NCBI RefSeq assembly: GCF_012034245.1 | Contig: NZ_JAATEO010000037.1 | Location: 1 to 52,027, forward strand | Direction of reading: 5' to 3' | DNA length: 52,027 bases | Source of the DNA: Micromonospora thermarum | GTDB lineage: Bacteria > Actinomycetota > Actinomycetes > Mycobacteriales > Micromonosporaceae | Part shown: positions 19,632-27,932 of the stretch, piece after piece | Layout: each line of letters opens with the position of its first letter | Numbering within the stretch: position 1 is the first letter of the stretch | Program-made: the position numbers and the translations under genes | Notes under the pieces: model-generated | Seen by the model: the letters and a program-made list of their open reading frames with translations, nothing else | Told to the model about the DNA's origin: nothing | Database searches by the model: none

Positions 19632-21173
19632 TCCGGCAATCCTCGCCCCCGCACCGTGACCGGAGTCCGGCTCGGCGACCTCGCCGCCCGCCTCGCCGCC
19701 GAGCCCGGCGCGGGTGCCGTCGATCCCCGGGCGGGCGCCCCGGAGCCGGTGGTCACCGGTGTGACGCACGCCAGCCAGGAGGTCCGCCCCGGCGACCTGT
19801 ACGCGGCGCTGCCGGGAGCCCGCCGGCACGGCGCGGAGTTCGTCCCCGCCGCCGCGGCGGCCGGCGCGGTGGCCGTGCTCACCGACCCGGCCGGAGCCCC
19901 GGCGGCGGAGGAGGCCGGCCTGCCGGCGCTGGTGGTGCCGGACCCGCGCGCCGTGCTCGGTGACCTGGCCAGCGCCGTCTACGGCGATCCCACCGAGGGG
20001 CTGACCGTGATCGGGGTGACCGGCACCGCCGGCAAGACCTCCACGGCGTACCTGGTCGAGTCCGGCCTGCGGGCCGCCGGGCACACCACCGGCCTGATCG
20101 GGACCGTCGAGACCCGCCTCGGCGACCTGGTGATCGACAGCGTCCGCACCACGCCCGAGGCGACCGACCTGCACGCGATGCTCGCCGCGGCCCGGGAGCG
20201 GGGCGTGACCGCCCTCGTCATGGAGGTGTCCAGCCACGCCCTCGCCATGGGGCGGGTCGGCGGGGTCCGGTTCACCGTCGGCGGGTACACCAACTTCGGC
20301 TCCGACCACCTCGACTTCCACGCCGACTCGGCCGACTACTTCGCCGCGAAGGCGAAGCTCTTCGACGGCCGCTGTGCGGTGGAGGTGCTCAACCACGACG
20401 ACCCGGCGCTGCGTCCGCTCTACAAGCCGGCCACCGTCACGTACTCGGCGGCCGGGGACCGGTCCGCCACCTGGTGGGCGGACGAGATCGGCGGCGACGG
20501 GTACGCGCAGCGCTTCACCCTGCACAGGCCGGACGGCCTCACCCTGCCCGCCGGGGTGTCCCTGCCCGGCCGGCACAACGTCGCCAACGCGCTGCTCGCC
20601 ATCGCCGCTCTGGTCGCCGCCGGGGTGGACCCGAAGACCGCCGCCGAGGGCGTCGCCGCCTGCGGGGGCGTCCCCGGCCGGCTGGAACTGGTCCCGGCGC
20701 CCGGACCGGTGCGCGGCGTCGTCGACTACGCCCACAAGACCGACGCGATCGTCGCCGCGCTGGCCGCCCTGCGGGAGCTCAGCGCCGGCCGGCTCATCTG
20801 CCTGATCGGCGCCGGCGGTGACCGGGACCGGGGCAAGCGGCCCCTCATGGGCGCGGCGGCGGCGGAGGGAGCGGACGTGGTGCTGGTGACCGACGACAAC
20901 CCGCGCACCGAGGACCCTGCCGAGATCCGGGCCGAGGTGCTCGCCGGGGCGTACCGGGCGGGCACGGACGCCCGGATCCTGGAGGTCCCCGGCCGGCGCG
21001 CGGCCATCGCCGAGGCGGTCCGCCTGGCCGAGCCGGGCGACGTGGTGGCGCTGCTCGGCAAGGGCCACGAGCAGGGGCAGGAGGTCGCCGGGGAGGTGCA
21101 CCCCTTCGACGACCGCACCGAGCTGGCGGCCGCCCTGCGCGCCCGCTTCGGCGAGCCGGAGGGGAAGCGGTGA
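19629..21173 (+). CDS. murE: UDP-MurNAc-dipeptide:meso-diaminopimelate ligase MurE
   Basis: This 514-residue cytoplasmic Mur ligase adds the third stem amino acid. The P-loop is G132-T-A-G-K136-T-S, the lysine-region segment is NFGSDHLDFH, and D423-N-P-R426 is the motif that selects meso-diaminopimelate over lysine. Another conserved segment is VVDYAHKTDAI. The frame opens at 19590, but GTG 19629 (MSGNPRPRTVTGVRL) fits the family and follows a -10-like TAGGGT. The stop overlaps murF by four bases. Confidence 0.96.
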   Translation: MSGNPRPRTVTGVRLGDLAARLAAEPGAGAVDPRAGAPEPVVTGVTHASQEVRPGDLYAALPGARRHGAEFVPAAAAAGAVAVLTDPAGAPAAEEAGLPALVVPDPRAVLGDLASAVYGDPTEGLTVIGVTGTAGKTSTAYLVESGLRAAGHTTGLIGTVETRLGDLVIDSVRTTPEATDLHAMLAAARERGVTALVMEVSSHALAMGRVGGVRFTVGGYTNFGSDHLDFHADSADYFAAKAKLFDGRCAVEVLNHDDPALRPLYKPATVTYSAAGDRSATWWADEIGGDGYAQRFTLHRPDGLTLPAGVSLPGRHNVANALLAIAALVAAGVDPKTAAEGVAACGGVPGRLELVPAPGPVRGVVDYAHKTDAIVAALAALRELSAGRLICLIGAGGDRDRGKRPLMGAAAAEGADVVLVTDDNPRTEDPAEIRAEVLAGAYRAGTDARILEVPGRRAAIAEAVRLAEPGDVVALLGKGHEQGQEVAGEVHPFDDRTELAAALRARFGEPEGKR

Positions 21174-22627
21174 TCCCGCTGCGCCTGGCCGAGGTGGCGG
21201 CCGCCGTCGGCGGGCGGCTGGTCGCCGCCGACCCGGAGGCCACGGTCACCGGCACGGTCGAGTTCGACTCCCGCAAGGTCGGCCCCGGCGGGCTGTTCGT
21301 CGCCTTCCCCGGCGAGAAGGTGGACGGGCACGACTACGCCGCCGGGTCCGTCGAGGCGGGCGCGGTGGCCGTGCTCGGCACCCGCGAGGTGCCCGGCGTG
21401 CCGATGGTGCTGGTCGACGACGCCCTCGCGGCGATGGGCCGGCTGGCCCGCGCGGTGGTGGACCGGCTGCCCGGCCTGACCGTCATCGGCCTCACCGGCT
21501 CGTCCGGCAAGACCACCACCAAGGACCTGATCGCCCAGCTCACCGCGCGGCTCGGCCCGACCGTCGCGCCGCCCGGCTCGTTCAACAACGAGCTGGGGCA
21601 CCCGTACACGGCGTTGCAGGCCGGGCCGGAAACCCGATACCTGGTCATGGAGAAGGGCGCCCGGGGCGTGGGGCACGTCCGGTACCTGTGCGACGTCGTG
21701 CCGCCGCGCATCTCCGTGGTGCTCAACGTCGGGGTCGCCCACATCGGCGAGTTCGGCTCCCGGGAGACCATCGCCCTGGCCAAGGGCGAGCTGGTCGAGG
21801 CGCTGCCCGCGGACGGGCTCGCCGTGCTCAACGCCGACGACGACCTGGTCTCCGCCATGGCGACGCGGACGGCGGCGCGGGTGATCCGGTACGGCGAGGC
21901 GCCGGACGCCGACATCCGCGCGGTCGACGTGACGCTGGACGAGCGTGGCCGGCCGTCGTACACGCTGGTGACGCCGGAGGGTGACGCGCCGGTCCGGCTC
22001 GGGCTGACCGGGCGGCACCAGGTCTCCAACTCGCTCGCCGCGGCGGCGGTGGCGCGGGAACTGGGCATGCCGTTGACCGAGCTGGCCATCGCGCTCGGCG
22101 AGCTGGGTCTGGTGTCGACCCGCCGGATGGACGTGTTCGAGCGTACCGACGGGGTCACCGTCATCGACGACTCGTACAACGCCAACCCGGCCTCGATGGC
22201 GGCCGCGCTGCGCGCGCTGGCCGGCGTCGGGCAGGGGCGGCGCACGGTGGCGGTGCTCGGCTACATGGCCGAGCTGGGACCGTTCGAGCACGACGGGCAC
22301 GTCGAGGTCGGCCGGCTCGCCGCCGAGCTGGGCGTCGACCGCCTGCTCGTGGTGGGCGACGCGGCCGCGCCGATCCACGAGGGCGCGAATTCGGTACGTG
22401 ACTGGGGAGGAGAATCGGTGCTGCTCACCGATCAGGCGGGCGCCGTCGAGGTGCTGCGGAACGAGCTACGGCCGGGCGACGTCGTCCTGGTGAAGGGCTC
22501 CCGGTACCGCACCTGGGAGGTTGCGGACGCGCTGCGCGCCGACGCCGTGCCGGCGTCCGGGTCGGGCGGGAGCGCGAGGAGTGAGCTCGCGAGCCCCGCA
22601 GTCGCGACCGAAGGTGACCCCGCATGA
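21170..22627 (+). CDS. murF: UDP-MurNAc-tripeptide:D-Ala-D-Ala ligase MurF
   Basis: This 485-residue ligase completes the UDP-MurNAc-pentapeptide. P-loop G110-S-S-G-K114-TTT, NNELGHPYTALQ, LNVGVAHIGEFGS and VIDDSYNANPASM are all present. It begins with GTG overlapping murE (GTGA) and ends with ATGA overlapping mraY. The last ~20 residues (GSGGSARSELASPAVATEGDPA) look like translation of a junction repeat rather than part of the fold. Confidence 0.96.
   Translation: MIPLRLAEVAAAVGGRLVAADPEATVTGTVEFDSRKVGPGGLFVAFPGEKVDGHDYAAGSVEAGAVAVLGTREVPGVPMVLVDDALAAMGRLARAVVDRLPGLTVIGLTGSSGKTTTKDLIAQLTARLGPTVAPPGSFNNELGHPYTALQAGPETRYLVMEKGARGVGHVRYLCDVVPPRISVVLNVGVAHIGEFGSRETIALAKGELVEALPADGLAVLNADDDLVSAMATRTAARVIRYGEAPDADIRAVDVTLDERGRPSYTLVTPEGDAPVRLGLTGRHQVSNSLAAAAVARELGMPLTELAIALGELGLVSTRRMDVFERTDGVTVIDDSYNANPASMAAALRALAGVGQGRRTVAVLGYMAELGPFEHDGHVEVGRLAAELGVDRLLVVGDAAAPIHEGANSVRDWGGESVLLTDQAGAVEVLRNELRPGDVVLVKGSRYRTWEVADALRADAVPASGSGGSARSELASPAVATEGDPA
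22570..22617 (+). repeat. Gene-junction repeat read through as the MurF C-terminus
   Basis: This segment is rich in GAGC/GCGAGC words (GCGAGGAGTGAGCTCGCGAG and onward) and encodes the low-complexity MurF tail ARSELASPAVATEG. It ends with AAGG, which serves mraY as a ribosome binding site. I recall very similar words at gene junctions in other Micromonosporaceae, but could not check it here. Confidence 0.45.
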
Positions 22628-23748
22628 GGGCGGTCATCGTCGCCGTCGGCGTGGCGTTCCTCGTCTCGCTGTTCTGCACCCCGATCGCGATCAGGGTGTT
22701 CACGCGGCTGAAGGCCGGCCAGCCGATCCGGGCCGAGGGCCCGGCGATGCACCAGGGCAAGAAGGGCACGCCGACGATGGGCGGCGTGGTCTTCATCCTG
22801 GCCACCGTCATCGCGTACGTCGCCGGCCACCTGGCCCTGACCACGCTGCCGGACGCCCAGATCGCCCAGGTCGAGCCGACCATCACCGCGCTGGTGCTGC
22901 TCGGGTTGATGGTCTTCTCCGGCGCGGTCGGCTTCATCGACGACTTCCTCAAGGTGCGCAAGCGGCACAGCGGCGGTCTCAACAAGCGCGGCAAGCTGCT
23001 GGGCCAGATCCTGGTCGGCGCGCTCTTCGGCGTGATCGCCCTGTACTTCCCCAGCAGCATGACCGACGCCGAGGGCCAGGCGACCAACACCGAGACCGTC
23101 GGCAGCACCACGCTGAGCTTCATCCGGGACATCCCGGCGCTGGACCTGACGAAGGTCGGCGCGGTCATCGTCTTCATCTTCGTGGTGATGGCGGCGACGA
23201 ACGGCGTGAACCTCACCGACGGTCTGGACGGGCTGGCGACCGGCGCCTCCGTGATGGTGCTCGCGGCGTACGCGCTGATCGCCTTCTGGCAGTACCGGCA
23301 CTGGTGCGCGGACCCGAACTACACCCAGGACTACTGCTACACGGTCCGGGACCCGCTGGAGATCGCCTTGATAGCCGGGGCGGCGGCCGGCGCCTGCGTC
23401 GGGTTCCTCTGGTGGAACACGTCGCCGGCGCGGATCTTCATGGGGGACACCGGGGCGCTCGGCCTCGGTGGCCTGATCGCCGGCATGGCGATGTCGACGC
23501 GGACGATCCTGCTGCTGCCGATCATCGGCGGGCTCTTCGTCATCATCACGATGTCCGTGGTGATCCAGATCATCTCGTTCCGGACCACCGGCAAGCGGGT
23601 CTTCCGGATGTCCCCGTTGCAGCACCACTTCGAACTGGCCGGCTGGAGCGAGGTCAACATCGTGGTGCGCTTCTGGATCATCGCCGGGATCGGGGTGGCC
23701 ATCGCGCTCGGCCTCTTCTACAGCGACTTCCTCGCCCACGTCGGCTGA
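22624..23748 (+). CDS. mraY: Phospho-MurNAc-pentapeptide translocase MraY
   Basis: This 374-residue integral membrane enzyme transfers phospho-MurNAc-pentapeptide to undecaprenyl phosphate, forming lipid I. About ten hydrophobic segments are present. Catalytic-loop motifs include KKGTPTMGGVVFI, FIDDFLKVRKRHSGGLNKRGKLLGQ, NLTDGLDGLATG, FMGDTGALGLGG and PLQHHFELAGWSE. Start overlaps murF (ATGA). murD, normally next, is not found; a tnpB gene follows. Confidence 0.97.
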   Translation: MRAVIVAVGVAFLVSLFCTPIAIRVFTRLKAGQPIRAEGPAMHQGKKGTPTMGGVVFILATVIAYVAGHLALTTLPDAQIAQVEPTITALVLLGLMVFSGAVGFIDDFLKVRKRHSGGLNKRGKLLGQILVGALFGVIALYFPSSMTDAEGQATNTETVGSTTLSFIRDIPALDLTKVGAVIVFIFVVMAATNGVNLTDGLDGLATGASVMVLAAYALIAFWQYRHWCADPNYTQDYCYTVRDPLEIALIAGAAAGACVGFLWWNTSPARIFMGDTGALGLGGLIAGMAMSTRTILLLPIIGGLFVIITMSVVIQIISFRTTGKRVFRMSPLQHHFELAGWSEVNIVVRFWIIAGIGVAIALGLFYSDFLAHVG

Positions 23749-23998
23749 CCGGGCGGGTCGTCCCCTCCGACACGCCGAGAAGGCGTGTTGCGGGGGTGGT
23801 GGCGCCCGGCAGCGGCGATGATGTACAGGTGGGGAGTGAGTCACTGCTGGCGCATGGGTGCTCGTGTGCTTTTTGGTGCGCTGTGGTAGTGGGTGACGTG
23901 GCGGAGATGCCTGCCGGTTCGTGCTCCCACCGGTGCGGGTGCCGCGCTGCGGCGAGCCGGGCCTGCCACGCTGCCGCCGTCGACGGGGACAGCTTGGT

Positions 23999-25288
23999 GT
24001 GAAGACGATGCAGGCGTACCGGTACGTCCTTGATCTGACGCCGGCGCAGGAAAGGGCGGTGCTAGGCCACGCCGGGGCGGCCCGGTTCGCGTATAACTGG
24101 GCTCTCAGTCGGGTGCGTGCGGTCATGGATCAGCGGGCCGCAGAGCGCACGTACGGCGTGCCGGACGTTCAGCTCACTCCGACGCTCGGTTGGTCCTTGC
24201 CGGCATTGCGCAAGGCGTGGAACGCCGCGAAGCACGATGTAGCGCCGTGGTGGGCGGAGTGTTCGAAAGAGGCTTTCAATACTGGTCTCGACGCCCTGGC
24301 CCGAGGCCTCGGTAACTGGACTGACTCCCGCAGGCGCACACGCGCCGGCAAACCGGTCAGGTTCCCCCGGTTCAAGTCCCGGCGCCGGTCCACACCCAGC
24401 GTACGTTTCACCACGGGCGCGATCCGGGTCGAGCCGGACCGCAAGCACGTCGTCCTGCCGAGGTTGGGCCGGCTGAAGCTGCACGAGTCGGCCCGCAAGC
24501 TCGTCCGTCGTCTCGACGCGGGCACCGCCCGGATCCTGTCCGCGACAGTCCGCCGTGACGGCGGACGGTGGCACGTCAGCTTCTGCGTCGAGACTGAACG
24601 CGCTGAGCGGCACCCGGCCCGACCGGACGCGACCGTCGGGTTGGACGTAGGCATCACGCATCTCGCGGTGTTGTCCACCGGGGAACTGGTCCCCAATCCA
24701 CGCTACTTGGACACCGCTGCGCGGCGGATGCGCCTCGCCCGCCGCATGTCCCGCCGCGTCGGACCGGACTGGCGTACCGGCCGCCGGCCGTCAAGGCGTT
24801 GGGAGGCCGCCCGCGTCCAGTTCGCCCGCGCTCATGCTCGGGTGGCGAACCCGCGCCGCGACAATCTGCACAAACTCACCACCCGGCTCGCTGCCGAGTA
24901 CGGCACGGTCGTGGTCGAAGACCTACACGTGGCCGGAATGCTGACGAATCGGCGGTTGGCGCGGCGCATCGCCGATGCTGGCTTCGGTGAACTGCGCCGG
25001 CAATTGAGCTACAAGACCGGATGGAACGGTGGCCGGCTGGTTGTGGCCCATCGATGGTATCCGTCCTCGAAGACGTGCTCGGGCTGTGGCGCGGTGAAAA
25101 CCAAACTGGCCCTGTCCGAGCGCACCTACACCTGCACCACCTGCGGCTTAGCCCTCGACCGGGATCTCAACGCCGCGCGCAACCTTGCCGCGCTCCGCCC
25201 CGGCGGGCCGGTGGCCATGAAACGTCAACCCGGCACCGCCGAGGCGGGCAAGACCGGGACCGCCGCACCGCAAGGCGCGGCTGCATGA
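23999..25288 (+). CDS. tnpB: RNA-guided endonuclease TnpB (IS200/IS605 OrfB)
   Basis: This protein of about 429 residues is a complete TnpB. The N-terminal helix-turn-helix region starts AYRYVLDLTPAQERAVLGHAGAARFAYNWAL. The RuvC nuclease residues are present: D216 (VGLDVGITHLAV), E307 (VVVEDLHVAGM) and the Asp of the LDRDLNAARN motif (387/389). The zinc ribbon is CSGCG...YTCTTCG. The start could be GTG 23999 or ATG 24008. The TGA stop overlaps an ATG that is in frame with ftsW (ATGA at 25285-25288). No tnpA is visible. TnpB proteins are known to cut DNA using an RNA made from the element's right end; whether this copy is active is unknown. Confidence 0.92.
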   Translation: MKTMQAYRYVLDLTPAQERAVLGHAGAARFAYNWALSRVRAVMDQRAAERTYGVPDVQLTPTLGWSLPALRKAWNAAKHDVAPWWAECSKEAFNTGLDALARGLGNWTDSRRRTRAGKPVRFPRFKSRRRSTPSVRFTTGAIRVEPDRKHVVLPRLGRLKLHESARKLVRRLDAGTARILSATVRRDGGRWHVSFCVETERAERHPARPDATVGLDVGITHLAVLSTGELVPNPRYLDTAARRMRLARRMSRRVGPDWRTGRRPSRRWEAARVQFARAHARVANPRRDNLHKLTTRLAAEYGTVVVEDLHVAGMLTNRRLARRIADAGFGELRRQLSYKTGWNGGRLVVAHRWYPSSKTCSGCGAVKTKLALSERTYTCTTCGLALDRDLNAARNLAALRPGGPVAMKRQPGTAEAGKTGTAAPQGAAA

Positions 25289-26826
25289 GCACTCATGAGC
25301 GCTCAGATGCAACGGAGGCGCGAGGCACTGAGGTGACGACGGAGGCCACGACCGGGCGACCGGCCGCACCGCGTACGCCGGAGGGGTCGGGTGGCCCGCC
25401 GGGCCTGCGCGGCCTGGACGCCGCCGGTGGGCTGGCCGCCCTGCGCGGCCTGCTGGACCGGCCGCTCGCGTCGTACTACCTGCTGCTGTCCAGCGCCGGC
25501 CTGCTGCTGCTGATCGGCCTGACCATGGTCTTCTCGGCGACCAGCGTGCGCGACTACGCCGAGGGCGGCAACGCCACCGCCACGCTCGCCAAGCAGGCGA
25601 TCTTCGCGGTGATCGGGATCGTCGCGTTCTGGGCGTGCCAGCGGCTGCCGACGCGCACCTTCCGCGCGGTCGCGTGGCCGGCGCTCGGCGTCTCCGTGGT
25701 GCTGCTGCTCCTGCTGAACGCGTTGATGGCACTTCAGTCGCTGGCCGGGGTGCGGCGTATCGGCCCGTTCTACGCGGACCTGAACTGGCTGCATCTCGGC
25801 CCGATCCAGCTGCAACCGTCGGAGCTGGCGAAGTTCGCCCTGGTGCTGTGGGGCGCGGACGTGATCGCCCGCAAGGGCGCCAAGCTGGGCTGGTGGCGGG
25901 AACTGGCCACGCCGCTCTTCCCGGTGGTGGGGCTGCTCTTCGTGCTGGTCGGCTACAACGACCTGGGCACCATGCTCTGCCTGCTCGCCCTGGTGGTCGG
26001 GCTGCTCTGGGCGGCCGGGGTGCGGTTGCGGGTCTTCGCCACCCTCACCGCCGTCGGCCTGCTCGGCATCGGCCTGTTGGTCGCGGTCGCCTCGCTCGGC
26101 GCCGGGTCCGGCGAGCGGGGCGCGGAGAACTACCGGCTGGCGCGGCTGACCAACTTCATCGACCCGCCGCCGCCGGAGCAGTGCAAGCTCGAAGAGTGCT
26201 ACCAGATGGTGCAGGCCCGGTACGCGATCGAGAACGGCGGCTGGTTCGGCACCGGCCTCGGCAAGAGCACCCTCAAGTGGGAGTGGCTGCCCGCCGCGGA
26301 GAACGACTTCATCTTCGCCGTCATCGCCGAGGAGCTGGGCGTGGTGGGGTGCGGCGTGGTCGTCGTGCTCTTCGCCGTCCTCGCGTACACCGGGCTGCGG
26401 ATCGCCCGCCGGGTGGCCGACCCGTTCCGGCGGCTCGCCGCCGCCGGGGCCACCGCCTGGCTGGTCGGCCAGGCCGTCATCAACATCGGCGGGGTGGTCG
26501 GGCTGCTGCCGCTGACCGGCGTGCCGCTGCCGTTCATCTCCGACGGCGGAAGCGCCCTGGTCGTCACGCTCGCCGCGATCGGGATGCTCGCCTCGTTCGC
26601 CCGCGCCGAACCTGATGCGGCGAGAGCCCTGCATGCCCGTCCGCCGGCCCGATGGGTCCGACTAGTGTGGGCCCCGTTGCCGCCGCTTCCCGGCCGGCGC
26701 CGGGCGGGTGCCCCGCCGGCCGCCCGGGCACGGGTGCCCAGGGAGCGGCGCGGAGACGACCAGGCCGCACCGCGCGTCCGGGGAGACCGGACCGGGCGCG
26801 GGTCGGCGAACGAGAGGAGACGGTGA
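25285..26826 (+). CDS. ftsW: Lipid II polymerase FtsW (SEDS glycosyltransferase)
   Basis: This 513-residue (497 from the alternative start GTG 25333) polytopic membrane protein polymerises lipid II at the septum with FtsI. About ten transmembrane segments run from LASYYLLLSSAGLLLLIGLTMVFSATS to VTLAAIGMLASF. The conserved SEDS segments PIQLQPSELAKFALVLWGADV, GWFGTGLGKSTLKWEWLPAAENDFIFAVIAEELG and GLLPLTGVPLPFISDGGSAL are intact. A Pro/Arg-rich tail of ~75 residues follows. ATG 25285 overlaps the tnpB stop; GTG 25333, with CGAGG upstream, may be the original start if the element lies just before it. It overlaps murG (TGATG). Confidence 0.95.
   Translation: MSTHERSDATEARGTEVTTEATTGRPAAPRTPEGSGGPPGLRGLDAAGGLAALRGLLDRPLASYYLLLSSAGLLLLIGLTMVFSATSVRDYAEGGNATATLAKQAIFAVIGIVAFWACQRLPTRTFRAVAWPALGVSVVLLLLLNALMALQSLAGVRRIGPFYADLNWLHLGPIQLQPSELAKFALVLWGADVIARKGAKLGWWRELATPLFPVVGLLFVLVGYNDLGTMLCLLALVVGLLWAAGVRLRVFATLTAVGLLGIGLLVAVASLGAGSGERGAENYRLARLTNFIDPPPPEQCKLEECYQMVQARYAIENGGWFGTGLGKSTLKWEWLPAAENDFIFAVIAEELGVVGCGVVVVLFAVLAYTGLRIARRVADPFRRLAAAGATAWLVGQAVINIGGVVGLLPLTGVPLPFISDGGSALVVTLAAIGMLASFARAEPDAARALHARPPARWVRLVWAPLPPLPGRRRAGAPPAARARVPRERRGDDQAAPRVRGDRTGRGSANERRR
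25286..25305. repeat. Imperfect palindrome at the tnpB/ftsW junction
   Basis: TGAGCACTCATGAGCGCTCA is a 20-base palindrome with a single mismatched pair. It begins at the tnpB stop codon and lies inside the first codons of the longer ftsW frame. It may be the right-end hairpin of the insertion element. Confidence 0.55.
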
Positions 26827-27932
26827 TGGGTCCGCTGCGTTCGGTGGTGCTCGCGGGAGGTGGCACCGGGGGGCACATCTACCCGCTGCTCGCCTTCGCC
26901 GACTGCCTGCGCCGGCACGACCCCGGCGTCCGGATCACCTGCGTGGGCACGCCGAAGGGCCTGGAGAACGAGCTGATCCCGCCGGCCGGTTACGACCTGC
27001 GCCAGATCCCCGCGTACCAGCTGCCCCGCTCGGTCAACATGAACCTGGTGAAGACCCCGGGCCGGATGTGGACCGCGGCCCGCGCCGCGGGCAAGGTGAT
27101 CGACGAGGTGCAGGCCGACGTGGTGGTGGGCTTCGGCGGGTACGTCTCGGTGCCGGCGTACCTCGCCGCGTGGCGGCGCGAGCTGCCCATCGTCATCCAC
27201 GAGGTCAACGTGCCGCCGGGGGTGGCCAACCGGCTCGGCATGAAGTTCACCAAGCACGTCGCCGCCGGCTTCCCGCACCAGCCCGCGCAGGCCGAGGCGC
27301 TGCGCAACGCCCGGGTGGTCGGGGTGCCGCTGCGCCGTGGCATCGCCGGCCTCGACCGGCACGCGATGCGCAACGCGGCCCGCGCCCACTTCGGTCTCCG
27401 TCCCGACCTGCCGGTGCTGTTCGTCGCGGGTGGCTCACAGGGGGCCCGGTCGATCAACCTCGCGGTGTCCGGCGCGGCCAAGGAACTGGCCCGCAACGGC
27501 GTGCAGGTGCTGCACGTGATCGGCGCCCGCAACGAGCCGGTGCCGGTGCCGACCGACCTGCCGGTGCCGTACGTGACGTTGCCGTACCTGTCGCAGATGG
27601 AGCTCGGCTACGCGGCGGCCGACCTGATGCTCGGCCGGGGCGGGGCGATGACCTGCGCCGAGGTGGCCGCGATCGGGCTGCCCACGGTGTACGTGCCGTA
27701 CCCGCACAGCAACCAGGAGCAGCGGCGCAACGCGCTGCCGGTGGTGGAGGCCGGGGGCGGCCTGCTCGTCGACGACTCCGAGCTGACCCCGGCCTGGGTC
27801 GAGCAGACCCTGATCCCGCTGATCCGTGACCCGCAGCGGCTCGCCGCGATGGGCGCCGCCGCGGGCGCGTACGGGCGCCGCGACGGCGACGAGGCGTTGC
27901 TCAACTTCGTCTACGAGGCGGTGGCCCGATGA
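26826..27932 (+). CDS. murG: UDP-GlcNAc:lipid I N-acetylglucosaminyltransferase MurG
   Basis: This 368-residue peripheral membrane glycosyltransferase forms lipid II. The N-terminal loop is VVLAGGGTGGHIYPLLAFAD, followed by VVGFGGYVSVPAYLAA, IHEVNVPPGVANRLG, FVAGGSQGARSIN and the nucleotide-sugar site RGGAMTCAEVAAIGLPTVYVPYPHSNQEQRRNA. ATG 26826 overlaps the ftsW TGA, and GAGAGGAGACGG lies upstream. A TAGTGT hexamer within ftsW (26663-26668) could be a weak internal promoter. Confidence 0.97.
   Translation: MGPLRSVVLAGGGTGGHIYPLLAFADCLRRHDPGVRITCVGTPKGLENELIPPAGYDLRQIPAYQLPRSVNMNLVKTPGRMWTAARAAGKVIDEVQADVVVGFGGYVSVPAYLAAWRRELPIVIHEVNVPPGVANRLGMKFTKHVAAGFPHQPAQAEALRNARVVGVPLRRGIAGLDRHAMRNAARAHFGLRPDLPVLFVAGGSQGARSINLAVSGAAKELARNGVQVLHVIGARNEPVPVPTDLPVPYVTLPYLSQMELGYAAADLMLGRGGAMTCAEVAAIGLPTVYVPYPHSNQEQRRNALPVVEAGGGLLVDDSELTPAWVEQTLIPLIRDPQRLAAMGAAAGAYGRRDGDEALLNFVYEAVAR

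Larger units (their letters stand above)
23762..25305 (+). mobile_element. Solo-TnpB insertion element (IS200/IS605 superfamily, IS1341-like); ends approximate
   Basis: The region between mraY and ftsW holds a tnpB gene with no tnpA. A hairpin at 23762-23796 (core ACACGCC/GGCGTGT, 23770-23776 and 23782-23788, loop GAGAA) and an imperfect palindrome at 25286-25305 are candidates for the subterminal hairpins of the two ends; exact cleavage sites cannot be set from one copy. The 250 bases before tnpB (23749-23998) encode nothing recognisable and look less GC-biased than the surrounding operon. The element occupies the slot where murD lies in most dcw clusters. Confidence 0.6.

Noticed and set aside
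23749..23998. Remnant of murD before tnpB
   Set aside because: Frames show no Mur ligase motif (no P-loop, no linker). Short open frames there look random.
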